64,000 bases of DNA from Verrucomicrobiales bacterium (GTDB taxonomy: Bacteria > Verrucomicrobiota > Verrucomicrobiia > Limisphaerales > UBA11320), in NCBI GenBank assembly GCA_016793885.1, contig JAEUHE010000103.1:124001-188000 (forward strand), in the 5' to 3' direction. Numbering within the stretch: the stretch's first letter is position 1; each line of letters begins with the position of its first letter. Of this stretch, positions 18,610-27,415 are shown piece by piece. The notes beneath the pieces are model-generated. The model made no database searches. It was given only the letters and a program-made list of their open reading frames with translations, and was not told where the DNA came from. The translations under genes were made by a program, and so were the position numbers.

Positions 18610-19575
18610 CTAAACCTTAGAACGAAAATATTTAATCGTTTGCTTGAGCCCTTCAGCGAGACCCACCTTGGGTTCCCACTTGAGAAGCGTGCGAGCCAAC
18701 CGAATATCCGGCTTTCGCTGCTTCGGGTCATCCTGAGGGAGAGGGCGATGAACAATCCGACTGCTCGACCGGGTAGCCCGGATGGTGGCCTCGGCAAACT
18801 GCAACATGGTCATCTCGGTAGGATTCCCTATGTTCACGGGGCCGGGTGCCGATCCCATCATCAATCGATAGATACCCTCGATCAGGTCGGAACAGTAGCA
18901 AAAGCTCCGGGTTTGACTGCCATCGCCAAACACAGTGATCGGCTTGTTTTTAAGGGCCTGGCTAATGAAGGCGGGCACCACCCGGCCATCGCGCAGTCGC
19001 ATTCGAGGACCATAGGTGTTAAAGATGCGGACGATGCGAGTCTCCAAGCGGTGCTGCTTTCGATAGGCGGTCACCAAAGCCTCGGCAAATCGCTTGGCCT
19101 CATCATAGCACCCGCGCGGACCAATGGGGTTCACATTGCCCCAGTAGGTCTCGGGTTGGGGATGCACCAAAGGGTCCCCATAGACCTCGGAGGTGGAAGC
19201 CAGTAAAAATCGAGCCCCTTTCTCCTTTGCCAGGCCAAGTGCCTTGTGGGTCCCAAGCGAGCCAACCTTAAGGGTTTGGATGGGTAGCTCAAGATAGTCA
19301 ATCGGGCTGGCCGGAGAGGCGAAGTGCCAAAGATAATCCACGGGGCCGGCCAGATAGAGGAACTCCGTGACGTCCTGCTCGATGAAGTGAAAATTACTGT
19401 TCCCCGCCAAGTGAGCGATATTGTCCACCGACCCGGTCACCAGGTTGTCGATGGCAACCACGCGATGGCCGCGGTCCAACAGATAGTCTACGAGATGCGA
19501 ACCAAGAAATCCCGCACCTCCGGTAACGACCGAGGTCAACTTCGTCTGACGCGCCGAACGGTTTGATGTTGCCAT
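18610..19575 (-). CDS. UDP-glucuronate decarboxylase-type NAD-dependent sugar epimerase
   Basis: A 321-residue extended short-chain dehydrogenase. The start at 19575 ([20 protein letters not shown]) places the Rossmann motif [11 protein letters not shown] near the N terminus; the longer open frame would overlap the sugar-transferase gene. The catalytic YDEAKR (YxxxK) lies in [14 protein letters not shown], and the segment [18 protein letters not shown] is the hallmark of UDP-xylose synthases (UXS), which oxidise and decarboxylate UDP-glucuronate to UDP-xylose. A UDP-xylose or related pentose donor would suit the surrounding polymer genes. A UDP-glucuronate source is not obvious in the window, because the dehydrogenase upstream looks more like a GDP-mannose enzyme. 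Last gene of the operon, directly before its terminator. Confidence 0.8.
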   Translation of the reverse strand: MATSNRSARQTKLTSVVTGGAGFLGSHLVDYLLDRGHRVVAIDNLVTGSVDNIAHLAGNSNFHFIEQDVTEFLYLAGPVDYLWHFASPASPIDYLELPIQTLKVGSLGTHKALGLAKEKGARFLLASTSEVYGDPLVHPQPETYWGNVNPIGPRGCYDEAKRFAEALVTAYRKQHRLETRIVRIFNTYGPRMRLRDGRVVPAFISQALKNKPITVFGDGSQTRSFCYCSDLIEGIYRLMMGSAPGPVNIGNPTEMTMLQFAEATIRATRSSSRIVHRPLPQDDPKQRKPDIRLARTLLKWEPKVGLAEGLKQTIKYFRSKV

Positions 19576-19616
19576 GCAATTGTTTTCGGCAGGCGCGGGG
19601 GTTCCTTGAGCAACGA

Positions 19617-21005
19617 CTACTTCGCGCCGGTCCCCCGAAGCACCACCGGGATGGTCATAAAGAGGATCTTCAGATCGAGCCAGATAGACCAGTTGTCGAT
19701 ATACTCCAGGTCCAATCTGACCCACTCTCGGAAGTTCGTCACATTGTTGCGGCCCTTGATCTGCCACAAGCAAGTGAGGCCAGGCTTCACACTCAGCCGT
19801 CGGCGATGAGCCAAATCATCGAAACGCCGCACTTCGTCGATCGGCAGTGGCCGCGGCCCCACCAAGCTCATCTCACCCCTCAGGACATTGTAAAGCTGGG
19901 GAAGCTCGTCGATGCTGAACTTTCGCAGCCACCGGCCGACGGGGGTGACCCGAGGATCATGGCTCACTTTGAAGACTGGACCATCCATCTCATTGAAAGC
20001 GGCCAACTCATGCTTACGCTGCTCCGCGTCGGTGACCATCGATCTAAACTTATACATCGAGAAAGGCTGTCCGTTGAGCCCACAACGAAGCTGACGGAAG
20101 AAGACCGGGCCCTTCGAGGTCATCCGAATCAGCAGGGCAACCACCAGAAAAAGAGGCGAAAGAAGGATCAAAGCCAGACCTGCGGAGCAGGTGTCCATAC
20201 CCACCTTGATTAGCCGAGGCCAGGAGTCATCCGGGGCCGATCGAAACACGAGCACCGGGCGTCCCCGAAAGTCATCGAGGGTGGTTTGCGAGATTTGAGG
20301 CTTGAAGAAATCAGCTAGCAGCCAAACTTCAATACCCTCCAACTCACAGGCTTGGATCGCCGCCTCGATATCACCAAAGTAAGTGTGTTGGGCGGCAAGG
20401 ATCACCCCGTTGGGCACTTTCTCATGGAGCAGCTCAACGAGCTTCGCAACACCTCCCTCTTTAAGGTCGGTTTGGGCGACGATCTCAAGTCCATCAAACT
20501 TGGTCGTGCTGATGTCCGATCTCAGGTTCGCGATATCCTCAGAGGTACCCACCAGGATAAAGCGACGTTTGAACTGTGCTTGGCCGTAACGGCTCCGGAT
20601 GATAAAGCGACTAATCTCCTCGCTCGCAACCATCAGGCCGAAACTCACAAATCCGTAGAGAAACAACACCACGCGGGGAAGCACGGTCTTGAAGGCCCAC
20701 AAGGCCAAAATCAGCCCCAACGTAATGTACACACAGCCCTTGGCCATGGTCAGATACACGTCTTTTCGCGGCCCTGTCACCGGGCGCTGGTAGAAGCCGA
20801 TCGATTCGAAGATCAACGGCGCACCCGGGATGATGATGAGTAGAAGCCAAACAAATCTATCGAAGGTCTCGATAGATCGGTCGTCGAAGAAAATCGGATG
20901 CCAGGGCTGCCACAGCAAATGGGTAAGCCACAGGGCAAACCCAAAGAGCAGAGCGTCCTTCCACTGATGCACCTGAGTGCGAAACTGTTGATTACCGCGG
21001 AGCAT
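19617..21005 (-). CDS. Polyprenyl-phosphate sugar-1-phosphate transferase (exopolysaccharide priming enzyme)
   Basis: A 462-residue enzyme that starts exopolysaccharide repeat units by placing a sugar phosphate on undecaprenyl phosphate. The N-terminal part has several membrane helices and a CoA-binding-like fold ([19 protein letters not shown]). After a further helix ([20 protein letters not shown]) comes the catalytic bacterial sugar-transferase domain with [20 protein letters not shown], the conserved [20 protein letters not shown] and [13 protein letters not shown]. This is the WcaJ/EpsL type with a complete domain set. It lies 52 bp after the exosortase gene and 41 bp before the epimerase gene, in the same operon. 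The sugar it transfers cannot be read from sequence. Confidence 0.9.
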   Translation of the reverse strand: MLRGNQQFRTQVHQWKDALLFGFALWLTHLLWQPWHPIFFDDRSIETFDRFVWLLLIIIPGAPLIFESIGFYQRPVTGPRKDVYLTMAKGCVYITLGLILALWAFKTVLPRVVLFLYGFVSFGLMVASEEISRFIIRSRYGQAQFKRRFILVGTSEDIANLRSDISTTKFDGLEIVAQTDLKEGGVAKLVELLHEKVPNGVILAAQHTYFGDIEAAIQACELEGIEVWLLADFFKPQISQTTLDDFRGRPVLVFRSAPDDSWPRLIKVGMDTCSAGLALILLSPLFLVVALLIRMTSKGPVFFRQLRCGLNGQPFSMYKFRSMVTDAEQRKHELAAFNEMDGPVFKVSHDPRVTPVGRWLRKFSIDELPQLYNVLRGEMSLVGPRPLPIDEVRRFDDLAHRRRLSVKPGLTCLWQIKGRNNVTNFREWVRLDLEYIDNWSIWLDLKILFMTIPVVLRGTGAK

Positions 21006-21057
21006 GGCAAATACTACTTACTCAATGTGACCATCGCAGCTGAATCACCGACACCCA

Positions 21058-22872
21058 TCACCTCACGCTCTCCTGAAAAACAGGCCCAGCATCCCGCTGA
21101 ACAAGGTCTCCAGACTGAGAATCAGACACACCTGCCAGAGGCCTGCCCTGAACTTCCTGAAAGAGCGGTACCGACTCTGAAACTAGGTTCTTGAGCCGTT
21201 CGAAGGTGACCTGCTCAAGCCCAGGCGGGCACTCCGCAAAATAGGTGACATAGGCCCAACGTTGCAATAGTCCTTGCGTCAAAAGGTCCCGAGCCATCCA
21301 CCATTGCCGATCCAAATGATCCGCCGTCAACTGGTCCTGGGAGACAAACCAATAGAGGTAGATTCCACGAACCCGATCCTTGGATCCATCCGCTTGTTGG
21401 CGCTCCTTGCTCAAATCTAGTCGCATCACAGGCAGTTCGTAACGGGTAGGCCGGTCAATCACCAGGTGAGTTGCCTGAGACCTGTCAATCTTCCACCCCT
21501 GAGCCACCAAACAGATTTGAGGCTTGTGAATGCTGCTTCGATCGCTCCCCATCAGCACCACGGACGTCGAGACATACATCCCATCTGCCGACTGATACAG
21601 CCGCTGCCCGTAGGTCGTGTCTTTGGGCAGCAGATCCAAAACCATCTGCGCCACCGGCATCGGACGGCTGTCAAAGGACAAAACCTTTTCCGGCAGGTAG
21701 ACGCTGTTGGTTCCAATCGGGTTTCCCTTCACATCCAAGGAGGGCACGCTCACCACTTTAAGCCCCGGACGTCCCATGCGCTGATTATTGCGCAATTTGT
21801 CAATAAAGACCCCTGTAGCCGCCACCGCCAGCCACACGGAGACGAGTGCGAAGGCCCCTTGCCGGCCAAAGGAGGACCGGACGGGGATCGGCTCGGGCAC
21901 CGGAGGGGGCGGGGCCACAGGAGCGGATGCGCCAGGCAATTCCTTCTCCTGGAGGAGCTTAACCAAAAGCACCAAACCACCAATCGCCGGCACATAGGGA
22001 AGCAAACTGAGCCAACTGCTGTCGTGAACGTACTTTCCAGCCAGAGGTCCAAACGCTTCGGACGCCACCACGATGGCTACCAGGCGGATGGCATTACCCA
22101 ACACTGCCAGGGGAAACGCCGACAAAAACGTGACCAAACGCCGCCATGGCGCCCGGAAAAAGACGAACCCTCCGATAAGCGAAATTGCCACCGTGGCCGT
22201 GAGGCTCTTGATGCCGCTGCACGCCGCAGCGATGTCGTACTGGTACCTGCCTTGAGGGTCAAACAGCTGAGTCCCATCACTTAAGACATTGATACCTAGG
22301 ATAGTGCGACACGTAAACGCAGTGATCTGCGTCGCATACAAACGGAGCGGAAGGGTAATTCGCTCCGTTTCCGTGGCTAAGGGAACGCAGAAGACGAAGA
22401 GGCAGAAAGGGAAGAACGTGGCCAAGAGCCAACGCCAGCCCCAGACCAGACCCGTGATGCCGTAGAGCCCAATGAAGAATCCGACGATCGAGACCCGGGA
22501 CTGCTGAACCACGTAACCCACCACGTGAATGGCCAACCCTGCCAAAACCAAGAGAAGCGCCGGCCACCACCTAGACTTTCTCACGGCGATCAGCTGCTCG
22601 CGCTTCCAATAGGCCAAAGCCAACACGATCGCTGGCATATAAAGCCCCAGTTCGTCACCCTCCGAAGTCGTGAACACGTAGTGCATCCAACCGAACAAGG
22701 ACGTCTCCTTCACATATCCTTGAGTGGAATTGCCCAATAAATGGAACAAAACAACCCACCCCGCGAAGAGGAGCAGGAACAGGAGCTTATCGGGTAGCGC
22801 TTGGGAAAAGCGCTTTAACTCAACCGGGATTTTTTGCAAATCCTCTGCCAAACTTTTCGGTTCTTCAGACAT
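21058..22872 (-). CDS. Exosortase with fused C-terminal EpsI domain
   Basis: A 604-residue integral membrane protease-transpeptidase. The first ~310 residues carry about eight hydrophobic helices and the exosortase triad: C218 in AAACSGIKSL, R263 in LGNAIRLVAIV and H283 in YVHDSSW. After a Pro-rich linker (about 318-335) and one more helix comes an EpsI-type domain with SSIHKPQICLVAQGW, the motif found in EpsI proteins next to exosortases. Exosortases recognise PEP-CTERM tails and are thought to cut and attach such proteins at the cell surface; a candidate substrate is encoded at 46783-47394. Being in the middle of an exopolysaccharide operon is the usual setting. All three catalytic residues are present, so it should be active. 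Confidence 0.92.
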   Translation of the reverse strand: MSEEPKSLAEDLQKIPVELKRFSQALPDKLLFLLLFAGWVVLFHLLGNSTQGYVKETSLFGWMHYVFTTSEGDELGLYMPAIVLALAYWKREQLIAVRKSRWWPALLLVLAGLAIHVVGYVVQQSRVSIVGFFIGLYGITGLVWGWRWLLATFFPFCLFVFCVPLATETERITLPLRLYATQITAFTCRTILGINVLSDGTQLFDPQGRYQYDIAAACSGIKSLTATVAISLIGGFVFFRAPWRRLVTFLSAFPLAVLGNAIRLVAIVVASEAFGPLAGKYVHDSSWLSLLPYVPAIGGLVLLVKLLQEKELPGASAPVAPPPPVPEPIPVRSSFGRQGAFALVSVWLAVAATGVFIDKLRNNQRMGRPGLKVVSVPSLDVKGNPIGTNSVYLPEKVLSFDSRPMPVAQMVLDLLPKDTTYGQRLYQSADGMYVSTSVVLMGSDRSSIHKPQICLVAQGWKIDRSQATHLVIDRPTRYELPVMRLDLSKERQQADGSKDRVRGIYLYWFVSQDQLTADHLDRQWWMARDLLTQGLLQRWAYVTYFAECPPGLEQVTFERLKNLVSESVPLFQEVQGRPLAGVSDSQSGDLVQRDAGPVFQESVR

Positions 22873-22921
22873 AATACGTCACAATAATACCCGGATTGGA
22901 ACATGGTTACCCCCTCTCCGT

Positions 22922-24139
22922 TCAAAGAGAGGTAGCCAAAGTCCGATGATACGCAATCAGAAGCTGTTCCACCGATTTTTCCCAATTGAGTTCGGTTCGA
23001 AACCGCTCCAACCCTGCTGCCGCCATCCGATCCCGACTGGCTCCATCATCCAACACGCCGGCGATGGCTTCCGCTAATCTAATCGGCGAGTTTTCGCTGA
23101 CATAAACCGCCGCCTCACCCGCCGAGAACCTACCCTCCTTCAGATCAAAAAGCACTTGAGCCTTTCCAAAGGCCATGTACTCCAGGACTTTGTTCATCGT
23201 GCAATGATCATTGTAGGGATTAATGGGATCACAAGAGACACCCAAATCGATGGTCCTCAACGCCGAAAACAAGAACTCGTTGGTCACTCGTCCCGGCAGG
23301 TCGACATGCTGCTGTAACCCCAGGCGATCACGCAGGGTGACCAACTTAGCATGTTCCGGGCCCGTTCCCATTAAAAGAAAATGGATATCGGTCCGCCCCA
23401 TCACCCGAATCAGGTGATCGGCCGCCTCGAGGAGGTACTGCAGCCCATCCGCATCCCCCATCACTCCGACGTATCCAACCAAAAACGTCTTTCCCTTCCG
23501 CAGGCCGGGATCCGGGGTGGCTTGATGAACGGCTATCTTCGGAGCAGTTCGAACGATAAAAACCTCATCAGCGCCTTTGCCACCACGATCCAGCGCGATC
23601 CCGCGAACGGATTGATTCGTAGCCAGCACGGTGTCGGCGCAGGCGTAAGTCAAACGCTCGGCCATGCGAACCGCCCAATAGAGCAAACCGCGACGTTGAA
23701 ACTTGGCTTCGAACATCTCCGGCCAGGCATCATGAACATCGTAGATCACTTTCACCCCAAAGAGGAGTCGGAACGGCCATGCAACCAAGAAGAGCAAATC
23801 GGGCGGATTGCAGAGATGAATGAGCTTAAAACGGTGGCGCCACCAAGCCTTGCAGGTCAGGCGAAGCTCTCCCAGCAACGCCGAAGCATACTCCCCGATA
23901 AAACCCAGAAGTCCACCCGCTTCATCGCTAATCCAATGCCGATAGATCTGAATGCCGTCGAGAACCTCTTCCGCCTTCACGTAACCGCGCATCTTCGGGC
24001 AGATGACGACCACCTGGTAACCCGCGTCTCGAAGGGCGCAGGACTCCTGCCATACCCGGCGATCCAAAGGCACCGGCAGGTTCTCCACGATAATCAGAAC
24101 GGTCTCCCGCTTCTGCGGCTGGTGAGCTTGAGAATCCAT
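22922..24139 (-). CDS. Glycosyltransferase family 4 (WcaI/WbuB-like)
   Basis: A 405-residue GT-B fold retaining glycosyltransferase. The N-terminal acceptor domain opens with ETVLIIVENLPVPLDRRVWQE, a start typical of this subfamily; the C-terminal donor domain contains VGYVGVMGDADGLQYLLEA, HFLLMGTGPE and an E-x7-E-like region NKVLEYMAFGKAQVLFDL. It should add one sugar to the lipid-linked polymer intermediate on the cytosolic side. It is 22 bp after the dehydrogenase gene and 49 bp before the exosortase gene. It is the only transferase of this type in the operon, so the other glycosyltransferases for a complex polymer, the flippase and the polymerase must be elsewhere. Confidence 0.88.
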   Translation of the reverse strand: MDSQAHQPQKRETVLIIVENLPVPLDRRVWQESCALRDAGYQVVVICPKMRGYVKAEEVLDGIQIYRHWISDEAGGLLGFIGEYASALLGELRLTCKAWWRHRFKLIHLCNPPDLLFLVAWPFRLLFGVKVIYDVHDAWPEMFEAKFQRRGLLYWAVRMAERLTYACADTVLATNQSVRGIALDRGGKGADEVFIVRTAPKIAVHQATPDPGLRKGKTFLVGYVGVMGDADGLQYLLEAADHLIRVMGRTDIHFLLMGTGPEHAKLVTLRDRLGLQQHVDLPGRVTNEFLFSALRTIDLGVSCDPINPYNDHCTMNKVLEYMAFGKAQVLFDLKEGRFSAGEAAVYVSENSPIRLAEAIAGVLDDGASRDRMAAAGLERFRTELNWEKSVEQLLIAYHRTLATSL

Positions 24140-24161
24140 GTCAGTTCCGTTCCCTCATCAC

Positions 24162-25463
24162 TCACCAACAAAATCCCTGATACGGCACATCGAGAGCCCG
24201 CAGCTCCTTCCAGCCGTTCACGTCGAGAATCGAGTGTTTAGCCGTCAGATGCGGCTTCAGCTCGTCCAAGGTGGCACACTTCTGCGCAGCCACCACAAAT
24301 CCACCGGAACCCAGCGCGGCAGCCAAATCCGAACGCAGTAACGAAGCCAGATGAGGCATCCGGGTATCGATGACTCGCTTGTTGCTGCCAACCAGGGCCG
24401 CCAGGTTTAGGGCCGGATCATAGATGCGCACCTGATACCCGCGTCCCAAAAGCGTCTGCGCCACCTCCACCATCGAGCTTTCGCGCAAATCATCCGTGTT
24501 TGATTTAAAGGACAAACCCAAAATCACAACCTCGGACGCCCCCGATTCCATGATCAGCGTGAGCAGGCTCTGCAGGTGCCGTTCGTTGCTGGGAAGCAAG
24601 CTCTCCAGCAAAGGAAGCGAGACGCCTTCCAAACGGCCGCATTGGGTCAGCGCTCGGACGTCCTTCGGAAGGCAGGACCCGCCAAACGGGTTACCCGGTT
24701 TCATGTAGTAGGGGGACAGGTTCAGCTTAGTGTCTCGGCAGAGGAGTTCCATGACCGCACGGGCATCGATGTGAAGCTGCTTGCCCAAGCGGCCGATTTC
24801 ATTCGCAAAGGTGATCTTCGTAGCATGGAACGCATTGCAGGCGTACTTGATCATTTCCGCCGTGGGCCAGTTCACCACTGCCGCCTCGGGTCCAAACAGC
24901 GATTTCATCAAGTCCTCAGGCGGTCGGGCTCCCGTGCGTGAGCCGACGACGGCTAAGGAGGGATGCTCGAAATCAGAAACAGCGGTGCTCTCGCGCAAGA
25001 ACTCGGGATAATAAAAAATCTGCAGCATCCCGGACTGCTCCAAATCGCCCAGAATCTCGTCCACCAAGGCCTGGGTGCTGCCCGGAAGCATGGTGCTCCG
25101 AAGCACCAGGGTGTGCGGCTTGCTTAGCTTCCGAAGCACCGCTCCCATTTCTGCGAGAACTCCGCGAACGAAGCTAAGGTCAAGGGACCCCGACAACGCG
25201 GACGGTGTCCCGACACACACAATCGACGCCTCAGTGGCCAAGAGGGCGTCAGAGCAGCTGGTGGTTGCCCGAAGCAGCCCGGCCGTCCGCGCCGCCTTCA
25301 GAAGCTCAGGCAGCCCGGGCTCGATAATCGGCGCCACGCCTGCGTTCAAGGCCTCCACTTTGGCCGAACTCACGTCGACTCCCACAATGCTATGCCCTTG
25401 GCCGGCCAAACAGCCCGCCGTCACGGCACCCACATATCCAAGGCCAAAAATGCTGATCTTCAT
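24162..25463 (-). CDS. UDP-glucose/GDP-mannose 6-dehydrogenase family, closest to GDP-mannose dehydrogenase (AlgD type)
   Basis: A 433-residue NAD-dependent sugar-nucleotide dehydrogenase that would oxidise C6 twice to give the uronic acid. The ATG at 25463 places the Rossmann motif ISIFGLGYVGAVTAG at the N terminus and overlaps the preceding stop by 4 bp (ATGA). The catalytic cysteine is C264 in NPFGGSCLPKD. The stretch LSPYYMKPGNPFGG just before it resembles AlgD of Pseudomonas (active Cys268) more than UDP-glucose dehydrogenases, so GDP-mannuronate is the likelier product. Together with a heparinase/alginate-lyase-type gene directly upstream this suggests a uronic-acid-containing polymer. 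The substrate choice between GDP-mannose and UDP-glucose remains an inference. Confidence 0.85.
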   Translation of the reverse strand: MKISIFGLGYVGAVTAGCLAGQGHSIVGVDVSSAKVEALNAGVAPIIEPGLPELLKAARTAGLLRATTSCSDALLATEASIVCVGTPSALSGSLDLSFVRGVLAEMGAVLRKLSKPHTLVLRSTMLPGSTQALVDEILGDLEQSGMLQIFYYPEFLRESTAVSDFEHPSLAVVGSRTGARPPEDLMKSLFGPEAAVVNWPTAEMIKYACNAFHATKITFANEIGRLGKQLHIDARAVMELLCRDTKLNLSPYYMKPGNPFGGSCLPKDVRALTQCGRLEGVSLPLLESLLPSNERHLQSLLTLIMESGASEVVILGLSFKSNTDDLRESSMVEVAQTLLGRGYQVRIYDPALNLAALVGSNKRVIDTRMPHLASLLRSDLAAALGSGGFVVAAQKCATLDELKPHLTAKHSILDVNGWKELRALDVPYQGFCW

Positions 25464-27415
25464 GAAGAGATGGAAGCTAGAAAAGTAGTGGTAAAAACAC
25501 AAGAATTGTCCCCTGCGGGCGGGGCGGTCAGCAAAAGAAAAGGAGCCCGTTCCGTTTTCCGAAACGCCTGAGAAACAGTGCCGGGACCGGAGACAACCGA
25601 GCTTGAACCAGAGTTCAGGTCCCCCAGCTCCACTAGCTCAACGCTTTGCCACCCTGAACCAAGCACCACACGAACCTCCCGATCCTGGCGCCGAAGGATA
25701 AACTCACGATCGCTTTCCCGGCGCACGGTGCACCCAGGTGCAAACTGCCATCGAACGGAAAAGGCGCAGCTGCCGCCGTCCTTTTGAACACACGAATCCG
25801 AGACGCACCAACCCGATCCGTCCGGCTGACTGGAGATCTGGCGCCTCATTTGCCAACCCGGGATTTCAAATACACCTTCAATGCTGCCCTCCGACTTCGC
25901 CCCCCACGCCGGCGGCTGATGGTGGCTTTGCCAAAGGAAGGGACCGAGTCTCCGAGGAAACTCAGGAACACCAATGGGATGTGGGCCGTTATGGGCATCG
26001 CGTGAAGCCAGCCAGGCCCGCAATTTCGGGTCGGCATAATAGGCTCCTGTGCCTGGATCGACCACAAACGCCACCCCCTTAAGCCAGATCGAGAGATGCA
26101 GCGCATCCAAGTGTCCATGAGCCGCGGTGGAAAGATAGCCCAGGGGCGACAGATCCCACCGCAACCACCAAAAACCCGAGGCCTGAATCCCGATCCCGGC
26201 ATCCGGATAAACCCACCAATCGCCCACCTTCCGAGTGTGCGGCGGCTGTGCTCCGCGTCCCAATGGAACCCCAAATGAAGGCGGCTCCCCCAGCCAAAAA
26301 CCCAAAGAGCGTCCCATCCTCGTCTGCTCCATCCAGCCCGCCCACTCCGGCACAACACTCGAATCTCGAGCGAACAACGGGCTCACGTAGGCGCTGTCGG
26401 AATCCCCATAATCCCAGGGTTCCTCACGGACCTGAACCTCCCAGAAGAACCGCGCGGCACCGGTCAAACGTCTCTCAACTTCAGGAGAAATCGTTCGGCC
26501 AAAAGCCTTCAACGCCAGTCGGGCCTGCCAACAAAACTCAAAGGAAAAAAGCTGATAGTTGAGGGCCTGCTCGCGATTGCCGCCGTCAGCGCCGAACTGA
26601 GCGAGCACCTCGCGCTCCCAGATCCGCTGGAGCCGGTCGATGGAGGTCGACACCTCGGCAAGCACCGGCCAACGAACCAATGCCAAAATCAAGCCCACCA
26701 ACTCGCCCAACAAATGATTGTTGGCTGAGGAGCCGAAGGACTTGTAGCGCCACGCATAGGAAACATGAGGCACCAAGACCTGCGCGCGCAGCTGATGCAG
26801 CCGCTCACGAACACGGGTCGAACTTTGATCCAAAAGCGCGTCGATCCACGTGAACTGGATCAAGCGCATACCCACCTCCAGCGCGCTGGTCCAGTTCCAG
26901 CCCACTAAGGGGGGGTTCTTTCGGAGCCAGTCCTCCAACCAATCCAGACACTTCATCGCGGCCCGGTCGTCCCTCAGCAGATACCCAGCCTGTGCCAACC
27001 GCAGGAGCTGATACCATCGGCTCAACTCCCAGATCAATTTGACATCAGCTCCGTTGGGAAGAGCTCGATGGTTCAGCCCAAAAGCTGAAGCCGTGGTGGT
27101 CAAGTCCTGCTGCACCAGGTAATCCCGATGCCAGCGGGGGGGATCGTCCACCTGCAGGGCCAGGTGGCCGAATGCACGCCAGCGACCGGCCAGGATTTCC
27201 CGAGCGTCTTGTTCAACCGCCGTCCGCAATTCCTCCGGAGCTTCCGTCGGAGACCGGAGCACGGGGAACCCGGACGGGCTGCCGAAATCTAAAGGCGGCA
27301 GAGGCGATCGACCCATACGGTCGGTCCGCTGCAGCCACTTCTTGCGCGCGTGCGCCCACATCTCCTCCGGGCTCATCGCCCGAAGCCGATGCCAGTACCA
27401 CGAGAGGTCCTTCAC
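25460..27415 (-). CDS. Heparinase II/III family (alginate/uronan lyase-like) protein
   Basis: The GTG at 27415 overlaps the previous stop as GTGA and gives 651 residues starting VKDLSWYWHRLRAMSPEEM, the common start of heparinase II/III-like proteins in exopolysaccharide clusters. An alpha-helical toroid domain (about residues 30-360) includes SFGSSANNHLLGELVGL and GGNREQALNYQLFSFEF; a beta-sheet domain begins near 400 with HGHLDALHLSIWLKG followed by VDPGTGAYYADPKLR. These contain the His and Tyr positions expected for a beta-eliminating polysaccharide lyase. No signal peptide is visible, which is usual for operon members of this family. It may trim or release the polymer during assembly. 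Confidence 0.82.
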   Translation of the reverse strand: MKDLSWYWHRLRAMSPEEMWAHARKKWLQRTDRMGRSPLPPLDFGSPSGFPVLRSPTEAPEELRTAVEQDAREILAGRWRAFGHLALQVDDPPRWHRDYLVQQDLTTTASAFGLNHRALPNGADVKLIWELSRWYQLLRLAQAGYLLRDDRAAMKCLDWLEDWLRKNPPLVGWNWTSALEVGMRLIQFTWIDALLDQSSTRVRERLHQLRAQVLVPHVSYAWRYKSFGSSANNHLLGELVGLILALVRWPVLAEVSTSIDRLQRIWEREVLAQFGADGGNREQALNYQLFSFEFCWQARLALKAFGRTISPEVERRLTGAARFFWEVQVREEPWDYGDSDSAYVSPLFARDSSVVPEWAGWMEQTRMGRSLGFWLGEPPSFGVPLGRGAQPPHTRKVGDWWVYPDAGIGIQASGFWWLRWDLSPLGYLSTAAHGHLDALHLSIWLKGVAFVVDPGTGAYYADPKLRAWLASRDAHNGPHPIGVPEFPRRLGPFLWQSHHQPPAWGAKSEGSIEGVFEIPGWQMRRQISSQPDGSGWCVSDSCVQKDGGSCAFSVRWQFAPGCTVRRESDREFILRRQDREVRVVLGSGWQSVELVELGDLNSGSSSVVSGPGTVSQAFRKTERAPFLLLTAPPAGDNSCVFTTTFLASISS

